Of a stretch of 64,000 nt of DNA, positions 35,618 through 45,403 are shown one piece after another. The translations under genes were made by a program, and so were the position numbers. Where the stretch lies: assembly GCF_004751985.1 (NCBI RefSeq), contig NZ_CP038492.1, positions 3,410,001 to 3,474,000 of the forward strand. Reading direction: 5' to 3'. The notes under the pieces are model-generated. The model ran no database searches and was not told the DNA's origin. It saw only the letters and a list, made by a program, of their open reading frames with translations. This DNA comes from Rhodophyticola sp. CCM32. Its GTDB lineage: Bacteria > Pseudomonadota > Alphaproteobacteria > Rhodobacterales > Rhodobacteraceae. How positions within the stretch are numbered: position 1 is the first letter of the stretch; each line of letters opens with the position of its first letter.

Positions 35618-37384
35618 TCACTGCCAGTGCCCGTCTGCCTCATAATCCCGATGCCCGCGCGGGGCATCGGTGGGTTTGGCCAGACTCCAGCTTACCGCGC
35701 TGCCATAATCCGTAAGCCGCGCGGATAGAACGATCTGTTTTGTCGCGCGTGGCTTCAGGCGGCCGGTTTCCAGATAAACCGACTGCTCCAGCCGCATATT
35801 GCCTTCGCCGCCATGGCGAAACACCCAGGTTTCCCCGCCTCTGAGGCTCAGAGAGATGGCATTGCCGCCCATATCCAGCTTGGGCTGCACATCGGGGTGC
35901 AGATGAAACCGAACCGCATAGCCCAGCCCATCGGGGCTTAGCCGCGACATCACCCGGTCCAGCACATCGCGGTCGCTTTCCGTCATTGCGGCCAGACCGT
36001 CTTCACCGCGCAGCAGCCGGCCATCCTCTTCCAGCGACAGGCTGCGCAGATGCAGCAGACCATGGGTCTTGCGATAGCCGTCATGGCTAAGCGCTAGGGC
36101 CTGCGCCCCGCCGCTTTGCGACTGCTGCACCTCGACCAGTTTCGGCCCCTCGATCAGGCTTTGGCGCACCACCCCGTGATCGGCCGCGCGGCTGCCAAGG
36201 CGGGAGGAGGAATACCCCTCGATCGACAGGGTCGAATGCGAGGGCGTGGCCCGGCCCGCCCGCCGCCAGTCAGCGCCGAAACTTGCCCCCGACCCGCAAT
36301 TCACGATCACCGGGCGGCGGCCCGATGTCATCTCGAATGCCAATGTGCCCGCATGGGCGTTGAAGGCGCGGATGCCTTTCATCGGGGCCGCCGCATCGGT
36401 CACAACCGACACCCGCGCGCCCTGCAGTCTTGCATAGCCCATGGCCAGCCCGGTCATCGTGCCGGGCCGCACGCCGGATTGCGCCAGCGCATGGTCCAGC
36501 CGCCCGACCGCCCCGCGCCCGCCACCATGAAACCGGGCCAGCCCGCCATCGGAATGCCGCAGGCTGCGCAGGGTGGGGGCGATGCGCATGATCGCCGTAT
36601 CCACCGCCGGGTCAGGCCGTTTGCCGGTTTCGTGCAGGATCGCTGAAACCCAGGTCAGCAGGGTGAAAACCTCCAGCAATTCTTCGGGGTTGCGGGTCAC
36701 GATCCCGCCCGAGGCGTCAATCTCGCGCGAACATTCCTGTGCCAGGGCGCGCAGGGCCGGGGTCAGGTGCCGCTCCATTCCGGTCAGCGAACAGGCCGAA
36801 TAAATCAACCCGGTCAAAGCCTCGAACCGGGGCAACCCGTGAGAGCTGGCCTTCCAGCGCCGGGCGAGAAATTCGGTCTGCCGCCCCAGTGTCGCGTAAA
36901 ATTGACGCCCGACCAGCCGGTCCTGTGCGCTCATCAGGAACAGGGCGTGGTTGATCCAGCGGATCTGTCGCCGCCCGGTCAGATCCGGGGTCCAGCCCGG
37001 CCCGGACCCGTGCCCGAACCGGGTCAGCCAATCTGACAGCCAGGTTTGCGCCACGGGCCGCCCGCTGCCATCGGCAACAGCGGCCAGATGGTCCAGCCAT
37101 TCAAAGCCGTGCAGTTCATCCTCGAACGCATCCGTGGGGGCTGTCAGGGCCCAGAGGCTGGTTTCCGGCGCCTCGATCAGCACGCCCGCAAACATCAGAT
37201 TGCCCGCCATCAACTGCCGCCCGCGCGCGTCGCTGCCGATGGTGCGCGGTTCGGGTTGCGAGACAAAACCGCGCGCCACCTGGCCCAGCCCCGCGCGCCA
37301 CGCGGCCAGCCGGTTCTGCATCCGCATCCTACGTCCGGGGCGTTCCCCAAGGGCAAAAGGGGCGGGAGACTGGGGGTCTGACAT
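35618..37384 (-). CDS. Heparinase II/III family protein, no signal peptide
   Basis: A 588-residue protein. The first half is helical ([40 protein letters not shown]), resembling the alpha/alpha toroid of polysaccharide lyases. The second half carries the heparinase II/III-like beta domain ([20 protein letters not shown], then [19 protein letters not shown] and [20 protein letters not shown]). No signal peptide is evident, which is odd for a lyase acting on extracellular glycans. Its position between rsmB and purH recurs, as far as I know, in Rhodobacterales. Substrate is unknown and enzymatic activity unproven. Confidence 0.85.
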   Translation of the reverse strand: MSDPQSPAPFALGERPGRRMRMQNRLAAWRAGLGQVARGFVSQPEPRTIGSDARGRQLMAGNLMFAGVLIEAPETSLWALTAPTDAFEDELHGFEWLDHLAAVADGSGRPVAQTWLSDWLTRFGHGSGPGWTPDLTGRRQIRWINHALFLMSAQDRLVGRQFYATLGRQTEFLARRWKASSHGLPRFEALTGLIYSACSLTGMERHLTPALRALAQECSREIDASGGIVTRNPEELLEVFTLLTWVSAILHETGKRPDPAVDTAIMRIAPTLRSLRHSDGGLARFHGGGRGAVGRLDHALAQSGVRPGTMTGLAMGYARLQGARVSVVTDAAAPMKGIRAFNAHAGTLAFEMTSGRRPVIVNCGSGASFGADWRRAGRATPSHSTLSIEGYSSSRLGSRAADHGVVRQSLIEGPKLVEVQQSQSGGAQALALSHDGYRKTHGLLHLRSLSLEEDGRLLRGEDGLAAMTESDRDVLDRVMSRLSPDGLGYAVRFHLHPDVQPKLDMGGNAISLSLRGGETWVFRHGGEGNMRLEQSVYLETGRLKPRATKQIVLSARLTDYGSAVSWSLAKPTDAPRGHRDYEADGHWQ

Positions 37385-37444
37385 GTTCGGGCGTGTACTG
37401 CTCTGCCTGTTTTGCGGTCAGGATAGCGGCGCCGACCGCCAGAG

Positions 37445-38695
37445 TCACCGCCTTTGCAAAAGCGCCATGTAAAACCCGTCCATCCCGCCGCGATCCGCCC
37501 AGAAATCCGGGCGCAGGCGCAAACCGCCTTCCGGGCTTGACCAATCCGCATCGCCGCCAAGTGTCACGGGATCAACAGGAATGATCTCAAGGCCCTGATG
37601 GCGTTTCAGGGCGGCTTTCACCTGGTTCTCCCCCTCATTGGGCAACAGGGAACAGGTGCAATAGACCAGCCGACCGCCGGGTTTCAGGAATGTAAGGGCC
37701 TTGTCGATCAACTGCATTTGCAGCTTGGTCAGGGTTTCGACGATCGCGGCGGTTTTCACGAAAGGCAGATCAGGGTGGCGCCGGATCGTGCCGCTGGCCG
37801 AACAAGGCGCATCCAGCAGCACCGCGTCAAACGGCCCGCCATCCCATGTCAGGGCATCGGCGATCACCCGGTCGACATGCAGCCCGGTGCGCGCCAGATT
37901 CTGGGTCAGGCGCACCATGCGCTCCTCGGACTGGTCCAGCGCCACCACCTCGGCCCCGCCCGCAGCCAGTTGCAGGCTTTTGCCACCGGGCGCGGCGCAG
38001 AGGTCCAGCACCGACAGGTCTTGCACATCCCCGAACAGCCGCACGGGAAGGGCTGAGGCGGCATCCTGAACCCACCAGTCGCCTGCGTCATATCCCGGCA
38101 GCGCCGACACCTGGCCCTGGCTGGTCCGCAAACTGCCCGTGGGCAGGGTCTCGGTGCCGGGCACATTTACGCCCGGGTTCTTGGGGGTCAGATCAATCGG
38201 CGCACCGGCGCGGTGGGCCGCTTCGATCGCCAGCACGGCCTCATGCCCATAGGCCTTGCCAAGGGGTTTGCGCAGCCAGACGGGCAGGCGATGGATCGGG
38301 GCCGCCATCCAGTTTGTCAGATCGCCCTCGGCCACATGCCGCAAAACCGCGTTCACCAGGCCCGAGGCGCGTGCCGTGCGCGGGTGTCGCTTGGCCAGTG
38401 TCACGGCGCTGTCGACCACCCCATGGGGGCTGCCGCCATCGGCCAGCATTTCATAGGCCCCAAGTCGCAGAATGTTCTGCACCGCAATATTGGGCCGCCG
38501 GGGCACATGGGGGCGCAGAACCGCGTCCAGCCGGCCCAGATGGCGCAGCACCTCGGCGGTCAGGCGTTTGGCGCGGGCGGCGTCGGCAGGGGGTAGATGG
38601 TTGTGGAAGACATTGGACAACTGGCGCTTTTCCCACAGCACCGCATAAAGCGCGTCCAATGTGGCGCGGCGTGCTTCCAGACCCTGTTCTGCCAT
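37445..38695 (-). CDS. rsmB: 16S rRNA (cytosine-967-C5) methyltransferase
   Basis: A 416-residue RsmB. The N-terminal NusB-like domain (about 1-140) begins MAEQGLEARRATLDALYAVL and includes KRHPRTARASGLVNAVLRHV. The Rossmann methyltransferase domain shows LDLCAAPGGKSLQLAAGGAE, DAPCSASGTIRRHPDLPF and VYCTCSLLPNEGENQV, where the TCS cysteine is the catalytic nucleophile and the PCS cysteine releases product. AGAGG lies before the ATG at 38695; the longer frame to 38878 is antisense to sdhAF4. It is divergent from sdhAF4. Confidence 0.95.
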   Translation of the reverse strand: MAEQGLEARRATLDALYAVLWEKRQLSNVFHNHLPPADAARAKRLTAEVLRHLGRLDAVLRPHVPRRPNIAVQNILRLGAYEMLADGGSPHGVVDSAVTLAKRHPRTARASGLVNAVLRHVAEGDLTNWMAAPIHRLPVWLRKPLGKAYGHEAVLAIEAAHRAGAPIDLTPKNPGVNVPGTETLPTGSLRTSQGQVSALPGYDAGDWWVQDAASALPVRLFGDVQDLSVLDLCAAPGGKSLQLAAGGAEVVALDQSEERMVRLTQNLARTGLHVDRVIADALTWDGGPFDAVLLDAPCSASGTIRRHPDLPFVKTAAIVETLTKLQMQLIDKALTFLKPGGRLVYCTCSLLPNEGENQVKAALKRHQGLEIIPVDPVTLGGDADWSSPEGGLRLRPDFWADRGGMDGFYMALLQRR

Positions 38696-38765
38696 CGGTG
38701 TACCTCTTGCTCTGCCGACCTGTGAAGGTATATCACAGAGATAGCCGGGACAAGGAGCGTCGAAA

Positions 38766-38957
38766 ATGATTGACGTAACGATACCAGACGAAACACCCGA
38801 ACTGCCCCCCGCCGCCAAACGCGCGCTGGCTGAGGCCGAGGCCCGGCGCAAGGCCGCAGGCGAGGTGGTGTTGCCCACGGAACTGGGTGGGCGCGACGGG
38901 CCCGAGCCGGTGCGCTATGGCGATTGGGAAAAGAAAGGTCTGGCAGTCGATTTCTGA
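38766..38957 (+). CDS. Succinate dehydrogenase assembly factor 4 (DUF1674)
   Basis: A 63-residue protein with the DUF1674/SdhAF4 tail GRDGPEPVRYGDWEKKGLAV DF and a charged helix PPAAKRALAEAEARRKAAGE. Mitochondrial and alphaproteobacterial homologues bind flavinated SdhA during complex II assembly and limit oxidant formation. The sdh genes are not in this window. The gene is divergent from rsmB and followed by a strong hairpin. Confidence 0.9.
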   Translation: MIDVTIPDETPELPPAAKRALAEAEARRKAAGEVVLPTELGGRDGPEPVRYGDWEKKGLAVDF

Positions 38958-38959
38958 AC

Positions 38960-38999
38960 CCGGACCGTAGGTGGGGTGTTTTGCGCCCACCCGGTCCGG
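38960..38999. terminator. Hairpin terminator after sdhAF4
   Basis: A two-part stem: CCGGACCG with CGGTCCGG (outer, 8 bp) and GGTGGG with CCCACC (inner, 6 bp), separated by TA on one side, surrounds a ten-base loop. There is no downstream T-run. Position two bases after the sdhAF4 stop supports a termination or message-stabilising role. Confidence 0.65.
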
Positions 39000-39180
39000 T
39001 CGATACTTTGCAGCCCGGAAGCACTTAAATTACTGCCCTGCCATCTGTAACCGTGCCGGGAGATTTACGGCCATCAGCCACCGTCGGCAGATGCCCTGCG
39101 ACCGGTCCCGGGGTGTGGCTGCAGCGCCCGGGATGGTGTCAGATCGTATGATGCAAATGCCCCGGCACTGCAGCGCCGGA

Positions 39181-39993
39181 TCACCCCAGCCCCAGCACAT
39201 TCAGCATGGAAAATTCACCCGGCCCCTTGCCCTGCCCCCAGAGCGCGGCCTTCAGCGCCCCGCGCGCAAAAATCCGCCGATCCGTGGCCATATGGCGCAA
39301 AACCACCCGTTCGCCCGGCCCTGCAAACAGCACGTCATGTTCCCCCACGATATCGCCGCCGCGAACGGCCGAAAACCCGATCTGCCCGGTCTCGCGCGCG
39401 CCGGTGATCCCGTCGCGGCCCCGATCCGCCACATCCTCCAGCGCCACGGCACGCCCCTCGGCCGCCGCCTCGCCCAGCATCAGCGCCGTGCCGGAGGGGG
39501 CATCGACCTTCTGCCCGTGATGCGCCTCGATCACCTCGATATCGAATTCTTCATCCAGCGCGGCCGCGACCTGCCGGGTCAGTTGCACCAGCAGGTTCAC
39601 CCCCAGGCTCATATTGCCCGCCCGGATGACCGTGGCATGGCGCGCGGCGGCGGCGATCTTTTCCAGATGCGCGGGGTCAAACCCGGTGGTGCCGATGACA
39701 TGCACGCTGCGCGCCTGGGCGGTCAGAAGCGCGTGATCGACGGTCGCATCGGGCGAGGTGAAATCAATCACCGCCTGCGCCTTTACGATCACTTCAAGCG
39801 GATCATCGAAGACCGGCACGCCCGTGCGCCGGCCCCCCATCGCTTCGCCCAGATCCTGACCAACCCATGGGTGGCCACTGCGTTCTGTCACGCCGACAAG
39901 ATGCGCCTTGTCGCTGGCACTGATGGTTTCAATCAGCATCTGACCCATCCGGCCAGAGCCGCCCATCACCGCAATCCCAACGCTATCCGTCAT
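39181..39993 (-). CDS. dapB: 4-hydroxy-tetrahydrodipicolinate reductase
   Basis: A 270-residue enzyme of lysine and diaminopimelate synthesis. The cofactor loop is [26 protein letters not shown] and the catalytic/substrate segment [18 protein letters not shown] with SGTAL follow. The C-terminal [20 protein letters not shown] is typical. GGAGG is seven bases from the ATG at 39993, preferred over an ATG six bases upstream. It is divergent from rbfA. dapA, the preceding pathway step, lies separately at 53794. Confidence 0.96.
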   Translation of the reverse strand: MTDSVGIAVMGGSGRMGQMLIETISASDKAHLVGVTERSGHPWVGQDLGEAMGGRRTGVPVFDDPLEVIVKAQAVIDFTSPDATVDHALLTAQARSVHVIGTTGFDPAHLEKIAAAARHATVIRAGNMSLGVNLLVQLTRQVAAALDEEFDIEVIEAHHGQKVDAPSGTALMLGEAAAEGRAVALEDVADRGRDGITGARETGQIGFSAVRGGDIVGEHDVLFAGPGERVVLRHMATDRRIFARGALKAALWGQGKGPGEFSMLNVLGLG

Positions 39994-40106
39994 ATCCATC
40001 CCTCCGGGGTTTCGCCCGATGTAGCCGATGGGCCGCTGTTTCGCAAAGCGCTTGCTTGCGAGCGCGGGGGTGATCCCATACATGCTAGGGGTAGAGGACA
40101 CATCCA

Positions 40107-40510
40107 ATGGCAAAGAACAAATTCCATGACGGCCCTGGCCCGTCGCAGCGGCAATTGCGGGTGGGCGAATTGATCCGCCGCACGCTGGCCGATCTGCTGA
40201 ACCAGGGCGATGTGCACGACCCGGAGCTGAACGCGATGTCGATCACCGTGGGGGAGGTGCGGGCATCGCCGGATCTGAAAATCGCAACGGTCTATGTGAT
40301 GCCGCTGGGGGTGACAACCGCGAAGAGGCGATCGGGGCGCTGAAGCGCAACAAATCCGAACTGCGCCGGGCGCTGGGCCGCGAGATGACGCTGAAATACG
40401 CCCCCGATCTGCGATTTGTCATTGATGACACGTTTGACCGGATGGATGAAAGCCGCCGCCTGTTCGCGCAGGACAAGGTCCGCCGGGATCTGGAGGGGGA
40501 AGCGGAATGA
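40107..40510 (+). CDS. rbfA: Ribosome-binding factor A, with apparent frameshift
   Basis: RbfA helps mature the 30S subunit 16S 5' end. The first frame reads from [20 protein letters not shown] to TVYVMPLG, then goes off family at a five-G run (40307-40311). With a sixth G it continues [20 protein letters not shown], then [20 protein letters not shown] and [11 protein letters not shown], the KH-domain end, giving about 134 residues and the TGA at 40508-40510. This stop overlaps the next gene's ATG, consistent with the corrected frame being the real one. RbfA is important for growth in cold, so a sequencing indel is likely. Confidence 0.85.
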
Positions 40511-41253
40511 TCCGCCTTGCCGCTGTGGCGGCTTTTGCAGCCTGTCTTGCCGCCCCGGCGATGGCCGGTTGTACCCAGATGCCGTTTGACGGCGCCCGTT
40601 TCACAGTTTGCGAGATGAACGCGGCCCGCGATGATATCCGCCTGTTCCTGCGTGATGATCAGGGCCGTATCTATGGTTCATTCAGCCGCGTCGATCAAAG
40701 CCTGCCCGATGGGCAGCATCTGGGCGTGGCGATGAATGCGGGCATGTTCCATGACAATCGCGCGCCTGTCGGCCTTTATATCGAGGACGGCGTGGAAGAG
40801 ATGCGGGTCATCACTTCGGACGGGCCGGGCAATTTTGGCCTTCTGCCCAATGGTGTGTTCTGCCTTGGCGACGATCACGCACAGATCATCGAAAGCCGCA
40901 GCTATGCCGCCAATCCGCCGGATTGTCGCTATGCCAGCCAATCGGGGCCGATGCTGGTGATTGATGGCGCGCTTCACCCGCGGTTTCTGGAAGACAGCGA
41001 CAGTCTGAATATCCGCAACGGTGTGGGTGTCGATGCGATCGGCACGCGTGTGGTCATGGCAATCTCGGACCAGAAGGTGAATTTCCACCATTTTGCCCGC
41101 CTGTTCCGTGACGCGCTTGGCCTGCCCAATGCGCTGTTTTTCGATGGCAGCGTGTCCCGCCTTTACGCGCCCGGGGCAGGCCGCGCAGATCTGGGGTTTC
41201 CGATCGGTCCGATCCTTGGCACGGTTGTTGACGATACCGCCGCAGACGGGTAG
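40507..41253 (+). CDS. Phosphodiester glycosidase family protein, exported
   Basis: A 248-residue protein with signal peptide [20 protein letters not shown]. The rest resembles the NAGPA/YigE-like phosphodiester glycosidase family: [67 protein letters not shown] and [16 protein letters not shown]. Human NAGPA removes GlcNAc from a phosphodiester. Bacterial substrates are unknown. The ATG overlaps rbfA's corrected stop (ATGA), placing an exported enzyme inside an rbfA-truB cluster. Confidence 0.85.
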   Translation: MIRLAAVAAFAACLAAPAMAGCTQMPFDGARFTVCEMNAARDDIRLFLRDDQGRIYGSFSRVDQSLPDGQHLGVAMNAGMFHDNRAPVGLYIEDGVEEMRVITSDGPGNFGLLPNGVFCLGDDHAQIIESRSYAANPPDCRYASQSGPMLVIDGALHPRFLEDSDSLNIRNGVGVDAIGTRVVMAISDQKVNFHHFARLFRDALGLPNALFFDGSVSRLYAPGAGRADLGFPIGPILGTVVDDTAADG

Positions 41254-41287
41254 CAGACCGGCCTTCACGCGACGGATAGGCAAGACC

Positions 41288-42190
41288 ATGGCACGCACAC
41301 GCAAAGGGCGGGATATTTCGGGTTGGCTGGTGGTGGATAAACCCGCCGGGCTGACCTCCACGGCTGTTGTGAACAAGGTGAAATGGGCGTTTGAGGCGAA
41401 GAAAGCGGGCCATGCGGGCACGCTTGACCCTGATGCGACCGGGGTGCTGGCCATCGCATTGGGGGAGGCCACCAAGACCGTGCCTTACGTCACCGATGCG
41501 CTGAAAGCCTATCATTTCACCATTCGGTTCGGGCAGGCCACCAATACCGACGACGCGGAAGGCGCGGTGATCGCGGAAAGCGGTCTGCGCCCCGGCGATG
41601 ACCAGATCACCGCCGCATTGCCCGGGTTCGAAGGCGATATCCAGCAGGTGCCGCCGCAATATTCCGCAGTCAAGATCGACGGGGAACGCGCCTATAAACT
41701 GGCGCGTGACGGCGAAGACCTCGACCTTGCGGCCCGTCCGCTTTACGTGGATGGCCTGAAACTGCTCAACCGTCCCGACCCGGATCATGCAGAGCTGGAA
41801 CTGATCTGCGGCAAGGGCGGGTATGTCCGTGCCATCGCCCGGGATCTGGGTGAGATGCTGGGGTGCCATGCCCATGTGTGCCAGCTTCGCCGCATCTGGT
41901 CCGGTCCGTTCGATGTGGAGGAGGGCGCCAGTTTCGCGCAGATCGAAACCCTCGCCCGCACCCCTGATATCGATACGCTGCTTCTGCCGATGGAGACGGG
42001 GCTTGCCGATCTGCCACAACTGATCTGCACGGATCCGGGCGCGGCGCGTCTGAAAAACGGCAATCCCGGAGAGGTCATCACCGCCGCCGAATATGGCGAG
42101 GAATGCTGGGCCGCCCATAACGGCAAACCCGTCGCCGTTGGCGTCTATCGCGGCGGCACCCTGCACCCAAGCCGGGTGTTCAACCTGTGA
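41288..42190 (+). CDS. truB: tRNA pseudouridine-55 synthase
   Basis: A 300-residue enzyme that makes pseudouridine 55 in the tRNA T-arm. Seen: [20 protein letters not shown] at the start, the catalytic aspartate in [17 protein letters not shown] (about residue 47), [20 protein letters not shown] and [20 protein letters not shown]. The start at 41288 is family-typical although its ribosome site is weak. The C-terminal end overlaps the DUF1643 gene by GTGA. Neighbouring rbfA fits the usual infB-rbfA-truB association. Confidence 0.96.
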   Translation: MARTRKGRDISGWLVVDKPAGLTSTAVVNKVKWAFEAKKAGHAGTLDPDATGVLAIALGEATKTVPYVTDALKAYHFTIRFGQATNTDDAEGAVIAESGLRPGDDQITAALPGFEGDIQQVPPQYSAVKIDGERAYKLARDGEDLDLAARPLYVDGLKLLNRPDPDHAELELICGKGGYVRAIARDLGEMLGCHAHVCQLRRIWSGPFDVEEGASFAQIETLARTPDIDTLLLPMETGLADLPQLICTDPGAARLKNGNPGEVITAAEYGEECWAAHNGKPVAVGVYRGGTLHPSRVFNL

Positions 42191-42699
42191 TCACCCGCAG
42201 CTTTCAGAAGGGCGATGCGGACAGTGTCGCGGTCTATTCCGATTGCGAACGCTATCGCTATTCCCTGACCCGCGTGTGGCAGCCTGCGGGGCGGAAAGCG
42301 CTTTTCATCATGCTGAACCCCTCCACCGCGACCGAAACCCAGAATGACCCGACGGTGGAACGCTGCGAACGGCGCGCCCGGGCGCTTGGCTTCGGCGCGT
42401 TCCGGGTGCTCAATATCTTCGCCTGGCGCGATACGGACCCAAAGGCGATGCGTGCTGCGGCTGACCCCGTGGGGCCGGGCAATGATGCCGCGATCATCAA
42501 CAGCCTTCCCTGGGCGGACCAGACCATTGCCGCCTGGGGCACCCATGGCGTGCATCTGAACCGGGGCCTCGGGGTTGAGGCGCTGCTGAGAGCCACGGGC
42601 ACGCCGCTTTATCATCTGGGCCTGTCCAAACACGGGCACCCGAAACACCCGCTTTATATCGGCTATGCGGTGCAGCCGGTGATCTGGCCCGCCGATTGA
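42187..42699 (+). CDS. DUF1643 domain protein
   Basis: A 170-residue soluble protein with the DUF1643 blocks [65 protein letters not shown] and [15 protein letters not shown]. The family has no settled function. It starts with GTG overlapping the truB stop, so it is likely cotranslated in that operon. Confidence 0.88.
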   Translation: MITRSFQKGDADSVAVYSDCERYRYSLTRVWQPAGRKALFIMLNPSTATETQNDPTVERCERRARALGFGAFRVLNIFAWRDTDPKAMRAAADPVGPGNDAAIINSLPWADQTIAAWGTHGVHLNRGLGVEALLRATGTPLYHLGLSKHGHPKHPLYIGYAVQPVIWPAD

Positions 42700-42750
42700 C
42701 CTTTGCCACATCGCGCGGCAGGTTTGCGCGGGAACGGAAAAGGTGCGCCG

Positions 42751-43647
42751 ATGTCCGCTATTCCAGGTTTTACGCAGTCGATGATCGCCACCAATGGCAC
42801 CCGCCTGTCGGTGCATCAGGCGGGGCAGGGCACCCCGTTGATCCTGCTGCACGGGTATCCGCAAACCCATATGACCTGGGTGAAAATCGCCCCCGTACTG
42901 GCCGAAGGTTTGCACGTCATCATCCCCGATCTGCGCGGCTATGGTGACAGCGATATCCCCGCCAATGACCCTGAGAACAGGGCTTATTCCAAACGTGAGA
43001 TGGCGCTGGATATTATCGGCCTGATGGATGCGCTGAACTTGCCGCGCGCCCATATTCTGGGTCATGACCGGGGCGCGCGGGTCACCTATCGGCTTGCGCT
43101 TGACCATCCCGCCCGGGTGGACCGGCTGGGCATTGTCGAGATCGTGCCTACGGGCGATTTCTGGGCCTCCTGGGGGGCGGATCTGGCGATGAAAGGCTAT
43201 CACTGGACCTTTCTGGCCCAACCCGCCCCGCTGCCGGAACGGATGATTTCAGCCGATGGCCCGGCCTATATGGACTGGACACTGGCCAGTTGGACCCATG
43301 CGGGTGATCTGTCGGCCTTCACGCCAGAGGCGCTTGCCAGTTATCGCCGTCAGGCCGCTGATCCGGCGCGGATTGCGGCCATGTGCAATGATTACCGGGC
43401 CGGGGCCACCATTGACCGGGCGCTGGACGAGGCGGATCGCGCAGCGGGGCGCAAAATCACCACGCCCCTGCGCTTTATCTGGGCCAAAGGAGGGTTTCCC
43501 GCCCGCACCGGCGACCCGCTTGGCATCTGGCAGAACTGGGCCACGGATGTCACCGGGCAGGAGGTGGCCGGGTGCGGCCATTTTGCGATGGAGGAAATAC
43601 CCCGGGCCTTCCTTGACGCCCTGGGGCCGCATTTCACCGGTGCCTGA
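42751..43647 (+). CDS. Alpha/beta hydrolase, haloacetate dehalogenase-like
   Basis: A 298-residue alpha/beta hydrolase. Seen: PLILLHGYPQTHMTW (oxyanion region), DLRGYGDSD, the nucleophile elbow LGHDRGARVTYRLALDHPAR with aspartate nucleophile, YHWTFLAQPAPLPERMI and the terminal histidine in GCGHFAMEEIPRAFLDAL. The HDRGxR elbow and the HW...QP lid segment match fluoroacetate dehalogenases, but related enzymes act as epoxide hydrolases, so substrate is tentative. AAGG precedes the ATG at 42751. It converges with an RTX gene. Confidence 0.88.
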   Translation: MSAIPGFTQSMIATNGTRLSVHQAGQGTPLILLHGYPQTHMTWVKIAPVLAEGLHVIIPDLRGYGDSDIPANDPENRAYSKREMALDIIGLMDALNLPRAHILGHDRGARVTYRLALDHPARVDRLGIVEIVPTGDFWASWGADLAMKGYHWTFLAQPAPLPERMISADGPAYMDWTLASWTHAGDLSAFTPEALASYRRQAADPARIAAMCNDYRAGATIDRALDEADRAAGRKITTPLRFIWAKGGFPARTGDPLGIWQNWATDVTGQEVAGCGHFAMEEIPRAFLDALGPHFTGA

Positions 43648-43666
43648 TTGCAGGCACCGGCAGGTC

Positions 43667-45151
43667 TTACAATGTGCCTGACAGATCCGATTGAATGAGG
43701 GTTACGGTTGCCGGATCAAGCCCCTGCGCGCCTGTCGCGCTCAGAACGATCTGTCCGTCCAACAGAATATCGGCCCCGGTTCCATCTGCGAAATCAACCA
43801 CGGTGATCACCGGGTTGGTCAACACATTGGGATCATACGCGATCTGTATGGAATCAAATGCCGGGTCAAAATCATCAACAGTTCCGGCACCGGCAGAGGT
43901 CAGAGCATAGGTTCCGCTGACAAACAGGTCAGCGCCATCGCCGCCTTCGGCAATATCCCCGGCCCCAATCAAAATTGTATCATTCCCATCGCCACCCTGA
44001 AGTGTGTCGGTCGTATCTTGATCAAGTGGGCCAAAGCTGGTGCCGCTGGTGTCAAAGGTGCCGTCGAGTATATCATCGCCCGCGCCGCCGATAAGAACGT
44101 CGCTTCCGAACCCGCCGATGAGATAGTCATCGCCGTCATTGCCTTCGAGCGTGTCATCACCATCATTCCCGTTCAGATAATCATCCCCGATCCCGCCCTC
44201 CAACTCATCATTTCCGATGTCGCCAGATAGGGAGTCGTCGCCGTCATCACCTTTGAGAGTATCGTTCCCGTCATTGCCTTGCAGTTGATCGTCAGCGCCG
44301 CCGCCGCGCAGCAGGTCATCATCGTCACCGCCCCACAAGCTGTCATTCCCGGCCCCGCCAAGAACGGTGTCATTGCCTGCAAACCCATTTATGGAATCCG
44401 CGCCATCCTCACCCAGCATGGAGTCATCGCCGTCATTGCCTTCGATCGTGTCATTCCCGAAGCCGCCAAAGATGGTATCATCGCCTGCGTCACCGAAGAT
44501 CAGGTCAGCGCCTTGTCGGCCGTTTAACTCATCATTTCCGTCGTTGCCGCGCATTTCGTCATTGCCGACGCCGCCATCGACCGTGTCGTCCCCGTCATTG
44601 CCAGCCAGTGTATCATCCCCTGCCTCGCCTTTCAGATAATCGTTCGCATTTCCACCGCTGAGCAGGTCATTCCCGATACCGCCCTGCAGGCTATCGTTTC
44701 CGAAACCGCCCAACAGGGTATCATCACCCGCCAGACCTTTGATGGTATCATCACCGGCCTCACCCAGCAGAGAGTCTTTACCCACATTGCCGATGATCGT
44801 GTCATCATCGGTTCCACCGAAGATGGTATCGTTGCCCGTACCGCCAACAAGAAGGTCATTCCCCTGACGGCCACGAATTTGGTCGCCCGCTTCATTGCCT
44901 TCAACCGTGTCATTGCCGAGACCGGCTTCAATTGTGTCGGGCCCTTCGCCGCCGAATAATGCGTCATCATCCGGGGTGCCGGTTATGAAATTCCCGGCGG
45001 TGCCGTCATCTACAGTGTCGTTATCCGTGTTGTCACCATTTGTATCAGAATCGTCCTGAGCGGGTGAACTTGCCGAATCATCATCCGAAAATGCTTCGCT
45101 TATTGCGTAGCCTGCAAAAAGAAAGGCTATAATTCCTCCGGCAGCAAACAT
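43667..45151 (-). CDS. RTX-repeat calcium-binding protein with N-terminal membrane segment (paralogue 1)
   Basis: A 494-residue acidic protein. MFAAGGIIAFLFAGYAISEA is an N-terminal hydrophobic segment, followed by a low-complexity Ser/Asp/Asn stretch. About 30 RTX nonapeptides of GGxGxDxUx type then run to residue 390, for example LVGGTGNDTIFGG and LEGGIGDDYLNGN. The C-terminal domain is AYDPNVLTNPVITVVDFADG / TGADILLDGQIVLSATGAQG. These repeats fold as Ca2+-binding beta-rolls. No type I exporter genes are nearby. AAGGAG lies eight bases before the ATG at 45151. The next gene is a paralogue. Confidence 0.88.
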   Translation of the reverse strand: MFAAGGIIAFLFAGYAISEAFSDDDSASSPAQDDSDTNGDNTDNDTVDDGTAGNFITGTPDDDALFGGEGPDTIEAGLGNDTVEGNEAGDQIRGRQGNDLLVGGTGNDTIFGGTDDDTIIGNVGKDSLLGEAGDDTIKGLAGDDTLLGGFGNDSLQGGIGNDLLSGGNANDYLKGEAGDDTLAGNDGDDTVDGGVGNDEMRGNDGNDELNGRQGADLIFGDAGDDTIFGGFGNDTIEGNDGDDSMLGEDGADSINGFAGNDTVLGGAGNDSLWGGDDDDLLRGGGADDQLQGNDGNDTLKGDDGDDSLSGDIGNDELEGGIGDDYLNGNDGDDTLEGNDGDDYLIGGFGSDVLIGGAGDDILDGTFDTSGTSFGPLDQDTTDTLQGGDGNDTILIGAGDIAEGGDGADLFVSGTYALTSAGAGTVDDFDPAFDSIQIAYDPNVLTNPVITVVDFADGTGADILLDGQIVLSATGAQGLDPATVTLIQSDLSGTL

Positions 45152-45403
45152 AGCAAATCTCCTTAACAATTTACTCAATCTGGCTTGGCGATATGCCAAT
45201 GAAAGCCCGGAACGTGATGTCAGAAAGGTCTGAATGCGGAGTCACACATACATATCGAACTGGCTACATCTCCAAACTTTCGCCACACTTTTAACATTAT
45301 TGAACAAAATTTTAATGGCCTGAATCACGGTTTTGGCAAAAAACCGGGAAACGGTCTTTCGGAACTGTTTCCTGATAAAAGGTAATATCCCGGGTCAAAA
45401 GGT
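45152..45403. promoter_or_regulatory. AT-rich gap between the two RTX paralogues
   Basis: This 252-base spacer is clearly more AT-rich than its surroundings, with segments such as ATTATTGAACAAAATTTTAA around 45295. It probably carries the promoter of the downstream (lower-coordinate) RTX gene, so the two paralogues need not be one transcript. No clear palindrome or repeat was found. Confidence 0.4.
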
